Source of the DNA: JBLHLB01 sp047618505
GTDB lineage: Bacteria; Planctomycetota; UBA1135; GCA-002686595
Assembly: GCA_047618505.1 (NCBI GenBank)
Contig: JBLHLB010000066.1
Location: 1-14,866 of the forward strand
Length of the DNA stretch: 14,866 nt
Reading direction: 5' to 3'
Below, piece after piece: positions 1 through 5,895 of this stretch (positions within the stretch are counted from its first letter, which is position 1; every line of letters starts with the position of its first letter). The notes under the pieces are model-generated. The model was not told the DNA's origin. It ran no database searches and saw nothing but the letters and a program-made list of their open reading frames with translations. Both the position numbers and the translations under genes were made by a program.

Positions 1-2
1 GT

Positions 3-692
3 CCGCAGTTCTTTGAGATCAGCTCCGACCCCCGCGAGCAGACGAACCTGATACCCGCCGGAGCCATAGATCGCGAGCGGCTGCAGCACTACCAACGTGC
101 CCTGGCGGAACTCGGCCAACAGCCTGCGCTTGAGCAAGCCACGGGTGAGGCCGCCGGCGAAGGCACCAGCGCGGAGATGCTCGAACAGATTCGTGGCCTG
201 GGTTACACCGGCATGGGTGGCTCGACGGAGGGCCTCCCTAAGCCCCTTGAGGCTTCGACCCTGCCCGCTCCCCAGGACTATGTGGAGGTCTATTCGTCCG
301 CGCTCCAGGCCCAGGAGTTGATGAATGAGGGTCGGCTAGAGGAGGCTGAGCAGATCTTCCTGGGCATGTGGAATGACCAACCGAACAACCCCTTTGTCCT
401 CGACCGTTTCGGGTCGGTTCTCCTGCGCCTCTCAAAGCCCGATCAGGCGATCCCCGTCTTCGAGCGCCTGCTGAAGATCGGGCCAGGCTGGGCCGGCTCC
501 GCTTGCAACCTCGGCCTGGCCTATGGCCAGGTCGGTCGCATCGACGAAGCCATCGAACAGCTCGAAAAAGCCCTGACCCGAGACCCCGACGAGCCCTTCT
601 TTTGGGATACCCTCCTGCGCCTTCTCGAGGAGAATGGGCGCGACGAGGAACTGGCGGAATGGCGTGCGAAGCGCGCGGCCAGAAAAAGCTAG
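3..692 (+). CDS. C-terminal part of a sulfatase-like protein with TPR repeats (5' end outside window)
   Basis: The reading frame is open from the window edge to the TAG at 690-692, giving 229 visible codons. The first visible residues (PQFFEISSDPREQTNL) match the end of the alkaline-phosphatase-fold sulfatase domain, where a 'Dp.E..Nl' segment closes the catalytic part. A Gln/Ala-rich linker and the short segment LEQIRGLGYTG follow; 'LR.LGY' is a typical border between sulfatase and TPR in planctomycete and acidobacterial proteins. The last 120 residues hold about three TPR helices-turn-helices, for example the repeats around NEGRLEEAEQIF, LSKPDQAIPVFERLL and VGRIDEAIEQLEKAL. The catalytic Cys/Ser site and any signal peptide lie outside the window, so activity and substrate cannot be judged. 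The ATG at 177 is internal, because coding character continues upstream of it. The family call rests on a short stretch; the TPR call is firmer. Confidence 0.75.
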   Translation, partial: PQFFEISSDPREQTNLIPAGAIDRERLQHYQRALAELGQQPALEQATGEAAGEGTSAEMLEQIRGLGYTGMGGSTEGLPKPLEASTLPAPQDYVEVYSSALQAQELMNEGRLEEAEQIFLGMWNDQPNNPFVLDRFGSVLLRLSKPDQAIPVFERLLKIGPGWAGSACNLGLAYGQVGRIDEAIEQLEKALTRDPDEPFFWDTLLRLLEENGRDEELAEWRAKRAARKS

Positions 693-728
693 GGCACCGA
701 AGAAGAGATCACCGGGAAACGAACGATA

Positions 729-2546
729 ATGGCCGAGCTTGGATTGCGCGGCGTGACGCTGACCTTCGGGGGCGGACCGCTGCTAGACAACGTGGATCTC
801 TTTGTGGAAAAGGGCGAGCGCATCGGCTTGGTCGGCCGCAACGGGGCCGGCAAATCGACGCTTCTCAAGGTCCTGGCCGGCGTGCTGCCCCCCGACGAGG
901 GTGAAGTTGTGCGGCGCAACGGTGTCGTCGTGGCCTCCCTCGTGCAGGACGTACCGACGGACCTCGAGGGAACCGTCATGGATGGCCTGATCGAAGCGCT
1001 GGATGACCTCGACCTCGACGGTGACTGGGAAGTGGAGGCGCGCCTCGAGGCAGCCCTCGGTGAGTTGGGTATGGATCCCTCCGCCCGCTTCGTGACCCTC
1101 TCGGCGGGCAAAAAGCGACGCGTGCTCCTGGCCCGCGCTTTGATTCGCGAGCCCGACGTGCTGCTCCTGGACGAGCCCACAAACCACCTGGAGATCGCTG
1201 CCATTGAGATGCTTGAGGACACCCTCCCGCGTCGCGCCGGCGCCTTGGTTTTCGTGACCCACGACCGCCGTTTCCTGGAGCGCATGGCGACGCGCATCGT
1301 GGACCTCGACCGTGGGCACCTGAAGAGCTACGACTGCAACCTGACGACGTACCTCGAGCGCAAGGAGGGTTTGCTTGAGGCCCAGGCTGAGGCCAACAAA
1401 CAGTTCGACAAGAAGCTCGCCCAGGAAGAGGCCTGGATCCGCCGTGGAGTTAAAGCACGGCGCACGCGCAACATGGGTCGCGTGCGTGCCCTGCAGGACT
1501 TGCGCTCAGAACGCGCCGGACGTCGCGAAGAGGTCGGACGCGTGTCGGCCACGCTCCAGGAAGCAGGGCGCAGTGGGCAGAAAGTACTTACGGCCAAGGG
1601 CATCGGGCAATCCTTCGACGGCGTGTCGGTCCTCAAGGACATCGATTTCGAGTTGATGCGCGGTGATCGCGTCGGCTTGGTTGGGCCCAACGGAAGTGGC
1701 AAGACGACCTTGCTACGCATACTTCTGGGGGAATTGTCTCCGACCGCCGGGACACTGAAACAGGGTACAAATATCGAGGTGGCGCGCTTTGACCAGCTGC
1801 ATGCGACCCTGGACCCTGAGCGCACGGTTTGGGAGAACGTCTGCGACGAGGGCGACAGCGTCACCGTCGGTGGGCGCACGCGCCACATCCTGGGCTACTT
1901 GCAGGACTTCCTCTTCTCGCCGGAGCAGGCCCGCGGTTTGGTTTCGCGCCTTTCCGGCGGCGAGCGCAATCGCCTGCAACTCGCAAAGCTGCTGACGAAG
2001 CCGAGCAACCTGCTGGTGCTTGACGAACCGACCAACGATCTGGATGTGGAGACCCTCGAGCTGCTCGAGGAGGTTCTGATCAACTACGAGGGCAGTCTGA
2101 TCGTCGTCAGCCACGACCGCGCCTTCTTGGACAATGTCGTGGGCTCGCTGCTGGTCTTCGACGGCGAAGGTGGGGTGCGCGAGATCGTCGGCGGCTACGA
2201 GGATTGGCAACGTATCAAGGATGCGGAAGCAGCCCAGGTCGAGAAGGCCGGCCGGGCACGCAGCGAGAAGGCGGCACGCGCAGCGACACAGAAGTCCAAG
2301 CCGGCAGCTAAACCCAAGGAGCGCAAGCTGACCTACGCCGAGAAAATGGAGCTCGAGACCCTGCCGGCAAAGATCGAAGAGCTCGAGAACGCACGCGACG
2401 ACCTGGTCAATTCCATGGCCGATCCAACCTTCTTCAAACAGGCCGGCGACCAGATCGCGACGACCAAGACCAAGCTCGATTCGCTCGAGAGTGACCTCGC
2501 CTCAACCTACGAGCGCTGGGAATCCCTCGAGTCCCTGCTCACCTGA
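729..2546 (+). CDS. uup: ABC-F family ATPase, Uup type
   Basis: This is a 605-residue soluble protein with two ABC ATPase domains and no membrane segments, the ABC-F layout. Domain 1 has Walker A GRNGAGKS (36-43), signature LSAGK (124-128), Walker B VLLLDE (144-149) and switch His178. Domain 2 has GPNGSGKT (319-326), LSGGE (408-412), Walker B LLVLDE (428-433) and His462. The linker between them contains the Uup-type basic segment EEAWIRRGVKARRTRN (about 233-248). The C-terminal 75 residues form a charged coiled coil beginning KLTYAEKMELETLPAKIEEL, the Uup C-terminal domain that binds DNA in E. coli. ABC-F proteins act on ribosomes; Uup is also linked to precise transposon excision and branched-DNA processing. 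The first signature is LSAGK rather than LSGGQ, a mild deviation. No Shine-Dalgarno stands before ATG 729 apart from a purine-rich GAAGAAGAG about 20 bp upstream. It lies 36 bp after the sulfatase gene, possibly co-transcribed. Confidence 0.95.
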   Translation: MAELGLRGVTLTFGGGPLLDNVDLFVEKGERIGLVGRNGAGKSTLLKVLAGVLPPDEGEVVRRNGVVVASLVQDVPTDLEGTVMDGLIEALDDLDLDGDWEVEARLEAALGELGMDPSARFVTLSAGKKRRVLLARALIREPDVLLLDEPTNHLEIAAIEMLEDTLPRRAGALVFVTHDRRFLERMATRIVDLDRGHLKSYDCNLTTYLERKEGLLEAQAEANKQFDKKLAQEEAWIRRGVKARRTRNMGRVRALQDLRSERAGRREEVGRVSATLQEAGRSGQKVLTAKGIGQSFDGVSVLKDIDFELMRGDRVGLVGPNGSGKTTLLRILLGELSPTAGTLKQGTNIEVARFDQLHATLDPERTVWENVCDEGDSVTVGGRTRHILGYLQDFLFSPEQARGLVSRLSGGERNRLQLAKLLTKPSNLLVLDEPTNDLDVETLELLEEVLINYEGSLIVVSHDRAFLDNVVGSLLVFDGEGGVREIVGGYEDWQRIKDAEAAQVEKAGRARSEKAARAATQKSKPAAKPKERKLTYAEKMELETLPAKIEELENARDDLVNSMADPTFFKQAGDQIATTKTKLDSLESDLASTYERWESLESLLT

Positions 2547-2550
2547 TCGG

Positions 2551-2580
2551 CACTGCATGTTTGCCGCAACTGATGCAGTG
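2551..2580. terminator. Hairpin shared by the convergent uup and orn genes
   Basis: CACTGCAT (2551-2558) pairs perfectly with ATGCAGTG (2573-2580). Inside it GTT (2559-2561) can pair with AAC (2568-2570), leaving a six-base loop and a two-base bulge. It starts four bases after the uup stop and ends 25 bases before the orn stop codon, so it is well placed to end transcription from both sides. No T-tract follows on either strand, so intrinsic termination is inferred from position and symmetry only. It could instead protect 3' ends. Confidence 0.5.
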
Positions 2581-2605
2581 GCCTGGAATCGTGACGGAAC
2601 GCGCC

Positions 2606-3163
2606 TCAGCGGATGAATGCCTCGCGGTAGTAGCGCAGCTCTTCGATTGACTCGCGGATGTCCGCCATAGCCCGATGGGCAGCGCCCTTGCGCGGGGCGC
2701 CCGCGACCACATCCGGCGACCAGCGTGCGGCAAGCTCCTTGAGGGTCGAAACGTCGACCAGGCGATAGTGCAGGAACTCCACCAACTTCGGCATGTAGCG
2801 TTCGAGGAAGCGCCGGTCCTGCCAGACGGAGTTACCCGCCAAGCGTCCGGTGCCCGCTTCGCAATGCTGCCGCAGGAAGGCCAGGATCTGTTCCTCCGCT
2901 TCTCCCTCGTTGAGCGTCGATAGGCGCACGCGCTCCGTCAGTCCGGAGCCCCCATGGTGCGACGTGTTCCACTCATCCATGGCGCCCAGGACCGCATCCG
3001 ACTGATGAATGACCAGCTCGGGGCCCTCAGCAGTGATCGCCAGCTCGTCGTCCGTAAGCAACACGGCGAATTCCAGGATGCGTTCTCGGTCCGGATCCAG
3101 ACCTGACATCTCCATATCAATCCAAACCAAGGGAGCGTCGGGTTTCGGCTGTGCTTGTGACAT
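2606..3163 (-). CDS. orn: Oligoribonuclease (DEDDh 3'-5' exoribonuclease)
   Basis: At 185 residues the protein is close to the 181 of E. coli Orn. All five catalytic residues of the DEDDh exonuclease family are visible: D16 and E18 in WIDMEMSGLDP, D116 in GNSVWQDRRFL, H163 in AAHRAMADI and D168. The enzyme degrades RNA of two to five nucleotides to mononucleotides in the cytoplasm, ending mRNA decay, and clears pGpG made from cyclic-di-GMP. The start is the ATG at 3161-3163; the next residues are a Pro/Gln-rich tail before the conserved domain. Upstream bases (CCTCCGCGGAACTTT on the coding strand) contain no Shine-Dalgarno. It converges on uup and is divergent from moaA over a 235-bp gap. Orn is best known from proteobacteria and actinobacteria, while many other phyla use NrnA-like enzymes. 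Confidence 0.95.
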   Translation of the reverse strand: MSQAQPKPDAPLVWIDMEMSGLDPDRERILEFAVLLTDDELAITAEGPELVIHQSDAVLGAMDEWNTSHHGGSGLTERVRLSTLNEGEAEEQILAFLRQHCEAGTGRLAGNSVWQDRRFLERYMPKLVEFLHYRLVDVSTLKELAARWSPDVVAGAPRKGAAHRAMADIRESIEELRYYREAFIR

Positions 3164-3312
3164 AAAGTTCCGCGGAGGGCGTGGTCTTCGGGCGCGCAGG
3201 TCAAAGGCGCGGGATCGCCTCGATTATGGGAAATGCTGCCGGGCTGGACAGTGCGTCAGAAGATTAGCGAACCCGCCCCGGCGCCACATGGAATTCCTCC
3301 GCTCCGATCTCT

Positions 3313-3342
3313 GGATTAGGTTCGATCAGAGTCAGGATTAGG
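3313..3342 (+). repeat. Direct repeat GGATTAGG x2 upstream of moaA
   Basis: Two exact copies of GGATTAGG lie at 3313-3320 and 3335-3342, 22 bp apart start to start, that is about two helical turns. They are in the orn-moaA divergent gap, ending 57 bp before the moaA start. The spacing would put both copies on one face of DNA, which fits a regulator-binding site, but there is no direct evidence for one and chance is possible. Confidence 0.35.
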
Positions 3343-3398
3343 ACGAGAGTCGAGACAAGCGCACTTCCTGTGTCAGCCGCCCGTGGCACAATGGCCCC

Positions 3399-4472
3399 AT
3401 GGAGCCCTCCGATCGAGCACCGGGCAAAGTGGATATCCCCCGGGATACCCTTGGTCGCCCCCTCGCGAATCTACGCCTCTCGGTGACAGACCGCTGCAAC
3501 CTGCGCTGTGCCTATTGCATGCCGGAGGAGAACTACACCTGGCTGCCAAAGAGCGACGTCCTCAGCTTCGAGGAGACCGCGCGCCTGGTGGATGTCTTCT
3601 GTGGGCTGGGCGTGCGCAAGGTTCGCTTGACCGGTGGGGAACCACTGCTACGGCGCGGATTGGACCAGCTCGTGGGCATGCTCGCGGCCAAGGATCAAGT
3701 CGAGGATCTGGCCATGACGACCAACGGGATTCTGCTGAGTGATCAGGCGCCCGGACTCAAGGCCGCCGGGTTGGGTCGCTTGACCCTGAGCTTGGACACC
3801 CTCGATCCCAAGCGCTTCCGGGAGCTGACGCGGCGTGATGATTTCTCGCGCTGCATCGCCGGCATCGAAGCCGCAGCTGAGGCGGGCTTCCGCGGAACCA
3901 AACTCAATGTCGTGGCCATGCGCGGGGTGAACGACGACGAGCTCGAAGACCTCGTGCATTTCGGTCAGCGCTACGACCTCGAAGTACGATTCATCGAATA
4001 CATGGACGTCGGCGGCGCCACGGGCTGGGACTGTTCCAAGGTCATCTCGCGCGCGGAAATCTTGGATCAATTGGGGAAGGCTTTTGGGGGGGTGGCCCCC
4101 GTGGGGACTAACTCCAACGACGAGAGCGCGCTGGCGGCACCGGCCCAACGCTATCAGCTTGGAAACGGCAGCGTCGTCGGGGTTATCGCCTCCACGACCA
4201 CTCCCTTCTGCGGCACATGCGACCGCAGTCGACTGACCGCCGACGGGCGTTGGTTCCGCTGCCTCTATGCGCGCGCGGGAACGGACCTACGCGGCCCCCT
4301 ACGGTCCGGAATGGACTCAATCGAGCTAGCCGAGTTGATTGCCGGCACCTGGCGTGCGCGCGCTGACCGTGGCGCCCAGGATCGACTGGGGCAAGAACTG
4401 CGCGCTCCCCTCGCGAGCGCGCCCGAGCTGCGCGCCGACCCGCACTTGGAAATGCACACGCGGGGCGGTTAA
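3399..4472 (+). CDS. moaA: GTP 3',8-cyclase MoaA (molybdenum cofactor synthesis)
   Basis: This 357-residue radical SAM enzyme converts GTP to 3',8-cyclo-7,8-dihydro-GTP, the first step of molybdopterin synthesis, normally followed by MoaC. The N-terminal radical SAM cluster is C33, C37, C40 (DRCNLRCAYCMP), followed by the SAM-binding LTGGEPLLR (77-85). The second, GTP-binding [4Fe-4S] cluster is C271, C274 and C288, with the conserved arginines R276 and R278 between them in CGTCDRSRL. The protein ends in RGG; the C-terminal Gly-Gly tail is needed for activity in this family. About 20 variable residues at 231-251, before the second cluster, account for its slightly large size. ATG 3399 is chosen because the protein reads in register from there; no Shine-Dalgarno is visible. 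No other moa, moe or molybdoenzyme gene lies in the window, so the rest of the pathway must be elsewhere. Confidence 0.95.
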   Translation: MEPSDRAPGKVDIPRDTLGRPLANLRLSVTDRCNLRCAYCMPEENYTWLPKSDVLSFEETARLVDVFCGLGVRKVRLTGGEPLLRRGLDQLVGMLAAKDQVEDLAMTTNGILLSDQAPGLKAAGLGRLTLSLDTLDPKRFRELTRRDDFSRCIAGIEAAAEAGFRGTKLNVVAMRGVNDDELEDLVHFGQRYDLEVRFIEYMDVGGATGWDCSKVISRAEILDQLGKAFGGVAPVGTNSNDESALAAPAQRYQLGNGSVVGVIASTTTPFCGTCDRSRLTADGRWFRCLYARAGTDLRGPLRSGMDSIELAELIAGTWRARADRGAQDRLGQELRAPLASAPELRADPHLEMHTRGG

Positions 4473-4504
4473 CGGCGCGAGTCGAACCGCTGCTCCTTCG
4501 CCCC

Positions 4505-5299
4505 ATGGACTACTTCTATTGGTTGCTCGCGATCTCCGCCAGCTTCGCCCTGTTAGAGCGCATTCGACCCGCGCGACGTGTGCAACGTACCCTGCGCCCA
4601 CAGCTCGTCAACGACCTCTTCTACCTGATCTTCAATGGTCATTTCTACGCCGTTTGGTTCGGCGGAATGATCGGGTGGTTCGCCCTCTGGGCGCGGGATT
4701 CCCTGATGGGTCTGCATGTGTTGCCGGAGTCGGGGTTGCTGGCGGGGCGCCACTTCCTGATTCAGTTCCTCGTCTTCCTAATGGTGAGCGACTTCCTGCA
4801 GTGGAACGTCCACCGACTACTGCATCGCGTGCCGCGTTTGTGGGAGTTTCACAAGCTGCACCACTCCATCCACGAGATGGACTGGGCCGGGAACTTTCGC
4901 TTCCATTGGGTAGAGGTGATCGTCTATCGCAGCTTGCTCTATGTGCCGCTGATTCTTCTGCTCGGACCCGATGGAGATGCGCCCATGGCGGTTGCTGTGT
5001 TCGCCACCGCCTGGGGGCATTTCAACCACAGCAACCTGACCCTGAACCTCGGTCCACTGGGGTGGATCTTCAACTCGGGGCCCATGCACATGTGGCACCA
5101 CGACGCCTCGGACGAGGGCGGAGTGGCCAAGAACTTCGGCATCGTCCTGTCGCTCTGGGACTTCCTCTTTGGGACGGTCTTCTGGCCCCGTGACCGGGCG
5201 CCGGAGCGCCTGGGTTATCCCGGGGACGGGGAGATGCCCCGCGGCCTTCCGCGGCAGCTGTCTTTTGGACTCCTCGGGCTGTTCAGGCGCAGGGGCTGA
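4505..5299 (+). CDS. Fatty acid hydroxylase / sterol desaturase superfamily membrane protein
   Basis: The 264-residue protein has four to five hydrophobic segments (about 4-18, 38-62, 83-98, 137-153, 158-171) and the histidine clusters that hold the di-iron centre of this superfamily: HRLLH (103-107), HKLHH with H123 (116-123), HFNH (172-175) and HMWHH (195-199). Members use O2 to hydroxylate or desaturate lipids, sterols, carotenoids or alkylglycerols in the membrane; the substrate here cannot be read from sequence. The C-terminal tail after about 225 is short, hydrophilic and Arg-rich, probably cytoplasmic. The gene begins 32 bp after moaA without a Shine-Dalgarno, so they may share a transcript, but the functions show no obvious link. 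The spacing between histidine clusters is normal, so it looks active. Confidence 0.88.
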   Translation: MDYFYWLLAISASFALLERIRPARRVQRTLRPQLVNDLFYLIFNGHFYAVWFGGMIGWFALWARDSLMGLHVLPESGLLAGRHFLIQFLVFLMVSDFLQWNVHRLLHRVPRLWEFHKLHHSIHEMDWAGNFRFHWVEVIVYRSLLYVPLILLLGPDGDAPMAVAVFATAWGHFNHSNLTLNLGPLGWIFNSGPMHMWHHDASDEGGVAKNFGIVLSLWDFLFGTVFWPRDRAPERLGYPGDGEMPRGLPRQLSFGLLGLFRRRG

Positions 5300-5367
5300 C
5301 CGACGACCGCCATAAGCGGACCTTCACCTCCGCCATAGGACAAACAGGCTGCCCCCCTGGCCTGCTC

Positions 5368-5384
5368 CGGACCTAGAGGGTCCG
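5368..5384 (+). terminator. Possible terminator hairpin after the desaturase-family gene
   Basis: CGGACC (5368-5373) pairs with GGTCCG (5379-5384) around a five-base loop, followed by TTGTCC. It lies about 70 bp after the upstream stop codon. The stem is only six pairs and the tail has few T residues, so this is a weak call. Confidence 0.3.
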
Positions 5385-5462
5385 TTGTCCTCCCCTTGAG
5401 CTGCACCTGAGACCCCCGGGGAGCGGTTTCGGGAAACCACTACATTTTGTGGTCCGGCCGCC

Positions 5463-5489
5463 TTGAGCCACCAGGGGCAGCGGTAGTAT
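5463..5489 (+). promoter_or_regulatory. Weak sigma70-like promoter candidate for the nrdAB leader
   Basis: TTGAGC (5463-5468) and TAGTAT (5484-5489) are separated by 15 bp, short of the ideal 17. It is the best hexamer pair noticed between the desaturase-family gene and nrdA, and a transcript from it would carry about 400 nt of leader. Promoter consensus in the presumed phylum is poorly known, so confidence is low. Confidence 0.22.
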
Positions 5490-5522
5490 CCTCACCCCTC
5501 GAGCGCGAGAAGGTGGCAATCG

Positions 5523-5747
5523 ATGACCGCCAGAACGCGACGTTTCCTTCCCAATCCGGACAATCTGCCCGATATTCCAACGGGCTCCTCCCACCGATTT
5601 CTACTCGAAATCACCCCTGGCACCCCCAGGCACCCCCCTGTGAACTCCTTCCCTGGAGCATCGCTCCGGGCACCCCAGGGGATCCACCAGGGAGGGATCC
5701 GGGACACAATCAGCCGACCCTTGGGACACACCCCTCGGGTCGGCTGA
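5523..5747 (+). CDS. Possible small leader ORF, 74 residues, unknown function
   Basis: ATG 5523 is preceded at six bases by GAGAAGGTGG (5507-5516), one of the few Shine-Dalgarno-like sequences in the window. The product is rich in Pro, Arg, Gly and Thr, with no membrane segment, signal peptide or known motif. Its last codons and stop fall inside the 11-bp stem at 5710-5747, so ribosome movement through this ORF would open that hairpin. That geometry resembles a regulatory leader peptide ahead of nrdA, but codon choice is mixed and composition is unlike the neighbouring genes, so it may be a chance frame. Confidence 0.22.
   Translation: MTARTRRFLPNPDNLPDIPTGSSHRFLLEITPGTPRHPPVNSFPGASLRAPQGIHQGGIRDTISRPLGHTPRVG
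5710..5747 (+). promoter_or_regulatory. Strong 11-bp hairpin in the nrdAB leader
   Basis: TCAGCCGACCC (5710-5720) pairs perfectly with GGGTCGGCTGA (5737-5747) around a 16-base loop. The loop has GGG (5723-5725) and CCC (5731-5733), which could add an inner stem. The octamer GGGACACA occurs just outside the stem at 5701 and again in the loop at 5723. No T-tract follows, so it is not a typical intrinsic terminator; an RNA control element 149 bp ahead of nrdA is the likelier reading. Confidence 0.45.
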
Positions 5748-5761
5748 ATGGCGCCTGGGCC

Positions 5762-5797
5762 AGTGCTCCACGGAGTGCTCCACGGAGTGCTCCACGG
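5762..5797 (+). repeat. Three perfect 12-bp tandem repeats
   Basis: AGTGCTCCACGG occurs three times without a mismatch (5762, 5774, 5786), followed by a broken fourth start AGCGC. Each unit contains CTCC-AC-GGAG across the junction, a small dyad. The array sits 99 bp before the nrdA start. The copies could be regulator sites in helical phase (12 bp is slightly over one turn) or a slippage-prone repeat. Confidence 0.8.
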
Positions 5798-5868
5798 AGC
5801 GCATCAGGAGCCGCCGCCGAGCCCGTTCAGCGGCCGCCTCTCAATCACCCCACCCCCAACACCGCACA

Positions 5869-5886
5869 GCTTCTTTCTCGAGAAGC
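5869..5886 (+). promoter_or_regulatory. Hairpin/palindrome directly before the nrdA start
   Basis: GCTTCT (5869-5874) pairs with AGAAGC (5881-5886), and the core TTCTCGAGAA (5875-5884) is a perfect 10-bp palindrome. It ends nine bases before ATG 5896, in the place where a Shine-Dalgarno would be; none is visible. It could be an operator in DNA or a stem that controls ribosome access in RNA. Confidence 0.3.
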
Positions 5887-5895
5887 ATCCTCCCC

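Larger units (their letters stand above)
5300..5895 (+). other. 596-bp gene-poor leader before nrdAB
   Basis: No recognisable conserved protein or RNA family is seen here. The stretch holds a possible terminator (5368-5384), two overlapping and mutually exclusive small hairpins (GGTTT/AAACC at 5425-5438 and ACCAC/GTGGT at 5436-5453), a weak promoter-like pair, a small ORF, nested stems CCCTGG/CCAGGG (5651-5680) and GGAGC/GCTCC (5655-5667), two GGATCC copies 15 bp apart (5680, 5695), an 11-bp stem (5710-5747), a triple 12-bp tandem repeat (5762-5797) and a palindrome next to the nrdA start. I looked for NrdR boxes and a cobalamin riboswitch and found neither. The density of structure suggests a long regulated 5' untranslated region, which is inference. 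Confidence 0.5.

Noticed and set aside
689..1319. Two long minus-strand frames opposite uup
   Set aside because: They run through the Walker and signature regions of a certain ABC-F gene; Arg/Ser-rich shadows.
3300..3330. tRNA T-arm-like GGTTCGATC
   Set aside because: No acceptor, D or anticodon stems can be built around it.
4339..5193. 284-codon plus-strand frame overlapping moaA and the desaturase-family gene
   Set aside because: Arg/Pro-rich composition, and it overlaps two genes with clear catalytic motifs in other frames.
5461..5485. Cobalamin riboswitch B12 box
   Set aside because: GAGCCACCAGGGGCAGC is a poor match to the box consensus and the remaining riboswitch stems are not visible.
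5700..5735. NrdR box
   Set aside because: ACACAAT and ACACACC only resemble one half of the consensus; no paired, properly spaced boxes.
5762..5797. CRISPR array
   Set aside because: Units of 12 bp are directly adjacent without spacers; no cas genes nearby.
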